Shown: piece by piece, positions 60,854-64,000 of the stretch
How the letters are laid out: every line of letters starts with the position of its first letter
How positions within the stretch are numbered: position 1 is the stretch's first letter
Position numbers and translations under genes: made by a program
Notes under the pieces: generated by a model
Database searches by the model: none
What the model was told of the DNA's origin: nothing
The model's input: only the letters and a program-made list of their open reading frames with translations
Source: Treponema sp.
Lineage (GTDB): Bacteria; Spirochaetota; Spirochaetia; Treponematales; Treponemataceae
DNA length: 64,000 bases
NCBI GenBank assembly: GCA_016297415.1
Contig: JAEDGQ010000002.1
Coordinates: 30,079-94,078, forward strand
Direction of reading: 5' to 3'

Positions 60854-60883
60854 TTAAACACTTAACCTTTACTGGAGAAAAAA

Positions 60884-61432
60884 ATGGAACAGTACAAAGA
60901 ATTACGTTCAGACGACAATGACCCGTTGTTCGATACAACAAATATGCTATACAAGGAATTTCCATCTGATTTCAGACAGATTCGCTACTTTACACTTTTA
61001 ATTGTACAGTCAGCTCCACTTGAAATTAAAGAAATCAACCTTCTTGAACAGCAGATTTCTGAAGTTATTAAAAATGCCGTAAAACATGGAAACAACTGTG
61101 ATATAAACAAAAAAGTACGTGTATGGTATTCATTCAGTCCTTCACATGCTCATATCATCGTAAAAGATGAAGGCGAAGGATTTAAAGATCTTGAAAAATG
61201 GAATGAATTCAACAGAAAGCGTATTGAATGTCTTCACAATTCAAACTTTGAAGAACTTGCAAACTACGTTTCATTCCGTACAAAAAAATCTGATGATCAG
61301 GACGGTGGTAACGCACTTTTCGCTGCTCTGGAATACTGGGATGGCGGATATGTTTACAATGGAAAAAGAAACGGCGTAGCAATGCTGAAAAAGTTCCAGA
61401 AAAAACATCACGGTGTAGCCGTAGAAGAATAG
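60884..61432 (+). CDS. RsbW/SpoIIAB-like HATPase
   Basis: This 182-residue GHKL ATPase has the N-box ISEVIKNAVKHGNN, G1 KDEGEGFKDL and a Gly-rich G2-like region around SDDQDGGNALFAALEYW. An added N-terminal 25 residues and a C-terminal basic tail (LKKFQKKHHG) are unusual. It should act as kinase/anti-sigma partner of the STAS protein. No sigma factor gene follows, so its target may be elsewhere or may be a different protein. A MITE-like repeat starts 6 bp after the stop. Confidence 0.82.
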   Translation: MEQYKELRSDDNDPLFDTTNMLYKEFPSDFRQIRYFTLLIVQSAPLEIKEINLLEQQISEVIKNAVKHGNNCDINKKVRVWYSFSPSHAHIIVKDEGEGFKDLEKWNEFNRKRIECLHNSNFEELANYVSFRTKKSDDQDGGNALFAALEYWDGGYVYNGKRNGVAMLKKFQKKHHGVAVEE

Positions 61433-61438
61433 AAAAAA

Positions 61439-61580
61439 GGGGCTGTCCAATAAGTTTGCATTACGGTGGTTGAGTTTATCGAAACCACCATATTTAGTGT
61501 AGCAGTCATTTCGACGAGTGGTTTCTGAGTCTGTCGAAGGGCTCAATGAGTGCTACACTCATTACTTTTTGGACATACCC
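61439..61580 (+). repeat. MITE-like repeat family 1, longer copy
   Basis: A 142-bp element has ends GGGGCTGTCCAATAAGT (61439) and the complement of GGGTATGTCCAAAAAGT (61564-61580), with the inner words GGTGGTTGAG, CGAAACCACC and CATATTTAGTG as in the copies at 11211 and 13667, plus an extra palindromic arm (TGTAGCAG, GAGTGCTACACTC). It lies between convergent genes. Confidence 0.75.
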
Positions 61581-61585
61581 TTTCA

Positions 61586-62704
61586 TTATTTTTTTGCAAC
61601 TTTCTTTAATAATTCAATAGTCTTTTCTGCTGTTTTAGACCAGTCAAATCTTTTTGTCCATTCAATTCCACCAGCAATAAGTTTTTTTCTTAAAGCAGAA
61701 TCCATAGCCAGCTGTTCAATTACAAGAGCCATCTGTTCAATATTATCGCTGTCAAAATAAATTGCATTATTTCCTGCAATCTCTGGAAGAGCACCTTCAT
61801 TTGAGCAGGCAACCGGTACACCTGTAGCCATGGCTTCAAGAACAGGAAGACCAACACCTTCATTTACAGAAGGAAAAATCGCACCTTCAGATGCAGAGTA
61901 AAGCATAGGAAAACCTTCTCTTGGGAAAAAGCCTGTAATAAAAATGTCAGAAGCATATTTAGAATCAAGAATGGCCTGTTTAATATCTTCTGTTGCTTCA
62001 CCTTCACTGCCGGCAATTACAAGTCGATGTTCAAGATGAGTTTTTTCCTTAAAAATTGAAAAAGCCTTAATTAATTCTACATGCTTTTTTGTCAATGAAG
62101 ACATTCTGGATGCATAAATAAAATAAGGTCTTTTAATTGCAAATGGTTTAATATCAACAAGATTTGGAGAAAGCAGTTCTCTTGGATAAAACTCTGAATG
62201 GTCAATCCCATTATGAATTACAGTAATTTTTTCTTCTGGAATTCCAAGTTTTACAAGGTCTTTTCTAATGTACTGACTGGCAGCAATAATATGACTTGCA
62301 TTTTTCAAGCCAATAATAATACGAAGTGTTTTACTGTCAATTAAATCCGAAGCATATAATTCAGAAAGAACGTCATTTACAACTGCTACGCCGGGAACCT
62401 TAAAATAAAGAGGCAGATACTGAGATCCGGCTGCATACAAAACCACGTTATATTTATGTTTTCTGGCAAAAAAATTAGCACCCATATAGTGCCAGATTCG
62501 TTCAGCTTTACGGCTGTCTGGAAGATTAACTGAATTATACAAAAGGCCATTATCAGCACCGTAAGTATACCGGTCAATTTCAGAACCAAAAAGTTCAAAA
62601 GAATTTTCTTCTGTATTAATCAGATGTGAAGTTAAAGATGAAAGATAAGAACCAAGACCGGATTTACCGTGTCCACAACCAAAAGTATCAATACCAACTT
62701 TCAT
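61586..62704 (-). CDS. Group 1 (GT4) glycosyltransferase
   Basis: This 372-residue retaining glycosyltransferase has the GT-B fold: N-terminal GIDTFGCGHGKSGLGSYLSSL, an ASRMSSLTKKHVELIKAF sugar-nucleotide region and the donor motif AIFPSVNEGVGLPVLEAMATGVPVACS with the catalytic Glu pair, EGVGLPVLE. It may build envelope glycolipid. The ATG at 62704 is preferred over TTG at 62710. There is no Shine-Dalgarno; an extended -10 lies 8 nt before it. It is divergent from the helicase gene. Confidence 0.85.
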   Translation of the reverse strand: MKVGIDTFGCGHGKSGLGSYLSSLTSHLINTEENSFELFGSEIDRYTYGADNGLLYNSVNLPDSRKAERIWHYMGANFFARKHKYNVVLYAAGSQYLPLYFKVPGVAVVNDVLSELYASDLIDSKTLRIIIGLKNASHIIAASQYIRKDLVKLGIPEEKITVIHNGIDHSEFYPRELLSPNLVDIKPFAIKRPYFIYASRMSSLTKKHVELIKAFSIFKEKTHLEHRLVIAGSEGEATEDIKQAILDSKYASDIFITGFFPREGFPMLYSASEGAIFPSVNEGVGLPVLEAMATGVPVACSNEGALPEIAGNNAIYFDSDNIEQMALVIEQLAMDSALRKKLIAGGIEWTKRFDWSKTAEKTIELLKKVAKK

Positions 62705-62712
62705 ATTCAAAA

Positions 62713-62721
62713 ATTATAGCA
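62713..62721 (-). promoter_or_regulatory. Extended -10 promoter of the glycosyltransferase gene
   Basis: TGC-TATAAT (62721-62713 on the minus strand) is a perfect extended -10 followed by 8 nt and the ATG. No -35 is evident. Confidence 0.55.
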
Positions 62722-62736
62722 AACAATTTTTTTCTA

Positions 62737-62745
62737 TGCTATAGT
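62737..62745 (+). promoter_or_regulatory. Extended -10 promoter of the second DEAD-helicase gene
   Basis: TGC-TATAGT (62737-62745) is followed by TTGCCC and the ATG, so 6 nt separate them. It mirrors the divergent element at 62713-62721. Confidence 0.55.
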
Positions 62746-62751
62746 TTGCCC

Positions 62752-63936
62752 ATGTCAGAAGAAATCACATTCAATTCATTAAACGTAAATGAAAATCTCA
62801 TTCTTAAACTTAAAGAAAATAAGATTGTAAAACCAACTGCCGTTCAGGCTCAGGCCATTCCTTTCACCTCGCAGGGAAAATCCCTTCTTTTTCAGAGTGA
62901 AACAGGAACTGGAAAAACACTTGCTTATCTTCTTCCTCTTGTTACTGAAATCTTAAATCAGGAAAATCCTAAAAAAGAAATAAAACTTCTTGTAGTTGCA
63001 CCAACCTTTGAACTTGCAAGTCAGATAAAAACTCAGGTTCAGATGATTACAGACCTGAAAACTGTTCTTCTTATTGGTGGAGCTCCCCTTAAAAGACAGG
63101 TTGAAAATTTAAAGGAAAAACCAGCCATTGTAATCGGAACACCTGCCCGCCTTCTTGAATTATTCAATCTTAAAAAAATAAAATTAGAGGGTCTTAATGC
63201 TGTTGTTCTTGATGAAGTTGACCGTCTTATTTCGCCAGAACTTCGTGATTTTACAATGGATCTTTTAAATGCTCCAAAAAAACATGTACAGCTGATTGCT
63301 GCCAGTGCAACAATAACAAAATCAACAGAAAAACTCCTGGCTGATACAAAAATCAAAGCAGACGGAACTGTAGAAACAAAAGTTGAAACTTTATTTCTGC
63401 CGCCAGAAGATGTACTTAGAAAGAGAATTACACACATAGCCGTATTTGCAGAAAGAAGAGATAAAATTGATACTTTAAGAAAATTCCTTATAGGCGAAAA
63501 ACCTTCCAGAACACTTGTATTTACAAGTAAGCTGGATCAGGTTGAAAACATCGTTTCCAAATTAAAATACAAAAATATCGAATGTGCAGGTCTCCACGCA
63601 AAAATTGACAAAGTTGAACGAAAAGCTGCCATAGACCGATTCCGCTCCGGAAAATGTCCTGTCCTTGTAACAAGTGATTTAACAAGCCGTGGTCTTGATA
63701 TTCCAGAAATTTCACATGTAATACAGATGGACATGCCTTCAAATGAAGACTTCTTTATTCACCGGGCAGGCCGTACAGCTCGCGCCGGTAAAACAGGATT
63801 CAACATTGTAATCGGTGATGAATACGAAATGAATAAATTTGCCCAGCTGGAAAAAAAACTTGGTCTTACTGTTTATCCACGAATTGTATACAAAGGTAAA
63901 CTTACAGCTCCAGAAGAATTTGAAGACGAAGAATAA
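62752..63936 (+). CDS. DEAD-box RNA helicase, second paralogue
   Basis: This 394-residue helicase core has QSETGTGKTLAYLLP, APTFELASQ (motif Ia altered from PTREL), TPARLLELF, VLDEVDRLI (DEVD in place of DEAD), AASAT, VTSDLTSRGLDI and HRAGRTARAG. It has no basic tail. The changed motifs set it apart from the 28256-29797 paralogue. The start at 62752 (MSEEITFNSL) is preferred over an upstream in-frame ATG at 62626, which would run across the divergent promoter and add residues unlike a helicase. There is no Shine-Dalgarno; an extended -10 lies 6 nt upstream. Confidence 0.85.
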   Translation: MSEEITFNSLNVNENLILKLKENKIVKPTAVQAQAIPFTSQGKSLLFQSETGTGKTLAYLLPLVTEILNQENPKKEIKLLVVAPTFELASQIKTQVQMITDLKTVLLIGGAPLKRQVENLKEKPAIVIGTPARLLELFNLKKIKLEGLNAVVLDEVDRLISPELRDFTMDLLNAPKKHVQLIAASATITKSTEKLLADTKIKADGTVETKVETLFLPPEDVLRKRITHIAVFAERRDKIDTLRKFLIGEKPSRTLVFTSKLDQVENIVSKLKYKNIECAGLHAKIDKVERKAAIDRFRSGKCPVLVTSDLTSRGLDIPEISHVIQMDMPSNEDFFIHRAGRTARAGKTGFNIVIGDEYEMNKFAQLEKKLGLTVYPRIVYKGKLTAPEEFEDEE

Positions 63937-63947
63937 TCTCTCTTCCC

Positions 63948-64000
63948 AGGGCAAACGCATTATAATATATTCCCTGCTAAAAATGGCTTCCAGTCGTGAA
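63948..64000 (+). repeat. MITE-like repeat family 2, copy cut by the window edge
   Basis: From AGGGCAAACGCAT on, the last 53 bases match 24892-24944 almost exactly (one difference seen, A to T). The copy must continue beyond the window. It begins 11 bp after the helicase stop. Confidence 0.8.

Noticed and set aside
62626..62751. N-terminal extension of the second DEAD helicase from ATG 62626
   Set aside because: It would run through the divergent promoter and the start of the glycosyltransferase gene, and the added residues do not look like a helicase.
1..64000. CRISPR arrays, prophage, rRNA genes or transposases
   Set aside because: I saw no regularly spaced repeats, phage structural genes, rRNA or transposase motifs; the only repeats are the intergenic families described.

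Overview
The window reads as chromosomal DNA of a spirochaete, most likely a host-associated or anaerobic Treponema-type organism. The evidence is a periplasmic flagellar sheath protein gene (flaA, 40543-41658), separate flgF/flgG/flgJ-like rod genes behind a sigma-28-type promoter, a spirochaete-type SPASM protein, bactofilin, and a low-GC composition with A/T-rich intergenic DNA. I see no phage, plasmid, CRISPR or transposase genes. Accessory DNA consists of non-coding repeats.

Layout. 1-4440: rlmN, a small HMA-like protein, a D-2-hydroxyacid dehydrogenase and a leuC/leuD pair. 4573-9363 (minus): murC, yicC, acyl-CoA synthetase and a CMP-kinase-like gene. 9447-11204: a monomeric [FeFe] hydrogenase behind a long, hairpin-rich leader. 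11211-13727: a three-gene ABC importer between two inverted copies of a small repeat. 13745-15993 (minus): flgF-flgG-flgJ-like. 16046-19389 (plus): an EAL protein, glgC and a J-domain protein. 19393-24881 (minus): murG, cvpA, a DNA polymerase III delta'-like gene and an NtrB/NtrC-type two-component pair. 24892-26490: a MITE-like repeat, an outer-membrane-barrel candidate and tRNA-Phe. 26502-31362: ABC-F, DEAD helicase, RlmK-like methyltransferase, rpmE. 31503-36464: rho, bactofilin, lnt, HU, rpsT and a small zinc-ribbon gene on the plus strand. 36463-41731: JAB-DinG helicase, tRNA-Glu, alarmone synthetase-TPR, flaA. 41746-49976 (minus): a six-gene overlapping operon for a sugar or glycan pathway plus an amidase and a GerMN protein. 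49999-53470: xseA-xseB-mutL. 53473-55622: TPR/OmpA protein. 55650-61432: a TPR/Mrr-like protein, a phosphoesterase, a DGNHR (ParB-like) protein, then an RsbU-RsbV-RsbW partner-switching module. 61439-64000: repeat, glycosyltransferase, DEAD helicase, start of a second copy of the MITE-like repeat.

Three patterns stand out. First, the hydrogenase leader (about 180 nt) carries two copies of one hairpin. The second copy can sequester the Shine-Dalgarno, and a competing hairpin can release it. Second, many genes lack a Shine-Dalgarno and have a -10-like hexamer exactly 6 nt before the ATG, which suggests leaderless transcripts. Third, GC-rich repeats start at or within a few bases of stop codons in a fixed orientation, and two small terminal-inverted-repeat families are scattered through the window, one of them bracketing the ABC importer.

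The best candidate for a poorly described pathway is the 41746-49976 operon: a radical-SAM-like protein without its cluster-binding cysteines, a glycosyltransferase, an SpsF-SpsG-methyltransferase triple fusion and an ATP-grasp ligase. Every function is inferred from motifs read by eye; no database search was possible.
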